Made by a program: the position numbers and the translations under genes. The notes beneath the pieces were generated by a model that saw only the letters and a program-made list of their open reading frames with translations, was not told the DNA's origin and did not search any database. Source: SHLJ01 sp041618535 (GTDB lineage Bacteria > Bacteroidota > Bacteroidia > Flavobacteriales > Flavobacteriaceae). Taken from it: DNA of 5,050 nucleotides. Below, one piece after another: positions 4,516-5,050 of this stretch; position 1 is the stretch's first letter; the number at the start of each line of letters is the position of its first letter. The DNA lies in contig JBFKFP010000188.1 of NCBI GenBank assembly GCA_041618535.1, positions 1 to 5,050 on the forward strand, read 5' to 3'.

Positions 4516-5050
4516 ATGACAAAAAGACGCGTACTTATTATGGGAGCCGCCGGCCGGGATTTCCATAACTTCAATACGGTTTACAGAGATAACAATAATT
4601 TTGAGGTTGTTGCATTTACTGCAACTCAGATCCCTAATATATTGAACCGAAGATATCCCGCCTCTCTTGCGGGATCCCTCTACCCGGATGGTATTCCCAT
4701 CTATGATGAAAGTGAACTTGAATGGCTGATTCAAGAACTAAAGGTTGAAGATGTTGTTTTCGCTTACAGTGACGTGTCATATGATTATGTAATGCACAAA
4801 AGTGCCATCGTAAACGAAGCGGGTGCCAAATTCGTACTTCACGGTTACCGTGAAACCGCGATTAAAAGCGATAAACCCCTGATTAGCGTTGGGGCTACTC
4901 GAACAGGATGTGGTAAAAGTCAGACGTCAAGGCGAATCATTGAACTTCTGATGGAGGAGGGTTTAAAAGTGGTGGCTATTCGCCATCCGATGCCTTATGG
5001 TGATCTCGAGGCCCAGGCGGTGCAGAGATTTGCCACTTTGAAGGATCTTG
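4516..5050 (+). CDS. Cyclic 2,3-diphosphoglycerate synthetase-like P-loop protein (COG2403 type), C-terminus cut off by window
   Basis: The frame runs open to the window end, giving 178 visible residues of a protein whose family is about 440-460 long. The N-terminus VLIMGAAGRDFHNFN (6-20) is a Rossmann-like nucleotide-binding start typical of this family. It is followed by RRYPASLAGSLYPDGIPIYDE (45-65, diagnostic), VVFAYSDVS (80-88), a modified Walker A loop RTGCGKSQTSR (129-139, with K134 and S135) and RHPMPYGDL (156-164). Archaeal members make cyclic 2,3-diphosphoglycerate from 2,3-diphosphoglycerate with ATP; bacterial homologues are annotated by similarity only and may have another role. 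In-frame ATGs exist at 4432, 4498 and 4516; 4516 is chosen because the family begins just there and because a promoter-like element lies at 4481-4488. A Crp/Fnr-like box upstream suggests redox or metabolic control. The gene diverges from the lipid-type operon. Family sure; reaction in bacteria uncertain. Confidence 0.85.
   Translation, partial: MTKRRVLIMGAAGRDFHNFNTVYRDNNNFEVVAFTATQIPNILNRRYPASLAGSLYPDGIPIYDESELEWLIQELKVEDVVFAYSDVSYDYVMHKSAIVNEAGAKFVLHGYRETAIKSDKPLISVGATRTGCGKSQTSRRIIELLMEEGLKVVAIRHPMPYGDLEAQAVQRFATLKDL

Noticed and set aside
4480..4734. Minus-strand frame opposite the P-loop synthetase gene
   Set aside because: The plus-strand frame has diagnostic family motifs through this stretch.

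Overview
The window looks like a chromosomal segment of a member of the Bacteroidota, probably a free-living flavobacterial or cytophagal type. Three things point there. The genes start without Shine-Dalgarno sequences and have A/T-rich leaders instead. Two divergent promoters carry -7 elements of the Bacteroidota type (TAnnTTTG). The pyridoxal-phosphate enzyme resembles, from memory, a subgroup of the alpha-oxoamine synthase family that is common in that phylum. No database search was possible, so the taxonomic call is inference.

Layout: positions 1-1924 hold a minus-strand operon, read right to left. It contains two tandem paralogous DUF1538 membrane proteins (1190-1924, then 413-1183), a short PII-like regulator (64-408), and the first 17 codons of a fourth gene that runs off the left edge (1-53). 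Gaps are only 4-10 bases, so this looks like one transcript: a two-subunit membrane transporter candidate with its own PII-type sensor. A 250-base spacer (1928-2177) precedes it and contains a doubtful 44-codon frame. Next comes a second minus-strand operon of two genes overlapping by ATGA: a GNAT-type acyltransferase (3431-4027) followed by an alpha-oxoamine synthase (2178-3434). Together they could form and N-acylate a long-chain amino ketone (sphingoid base or sulfonolipid precursor), but the substrate cannot be read from the sequence.

Positions 4028-4515 are a 488-base divergent intergenic region. To its right, on the plus strand, begins a homologue of archaeal cyclic 2,3-diphosphoglycerate synthetase (COG2403-type P-loop protein), cut off by the window end after 178 codons.

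The most interesting structure is in that intergenic region. Each of the two divergent transcription units has a Crp/Fnr-like palindrome (ATGAT-N4-ATCAT, and a one-mismatch version), followed at exactly the same distance (centre to end of the -7 element 36.5 bases) by a TAnnTTTG-like -7 element, and neither promoter has a recognisable -33 element. This is the geometry of a class II activator-dependent promoter (about -41.5) and suggests one Crp/Fnr-family regulator drives both the lipid-type operon and the P-loop synthetase gene. The leftward transcript would have an unusually long leader (about 330 bases) that contains a GC-rich patch with inverted repeats of unknown origin.
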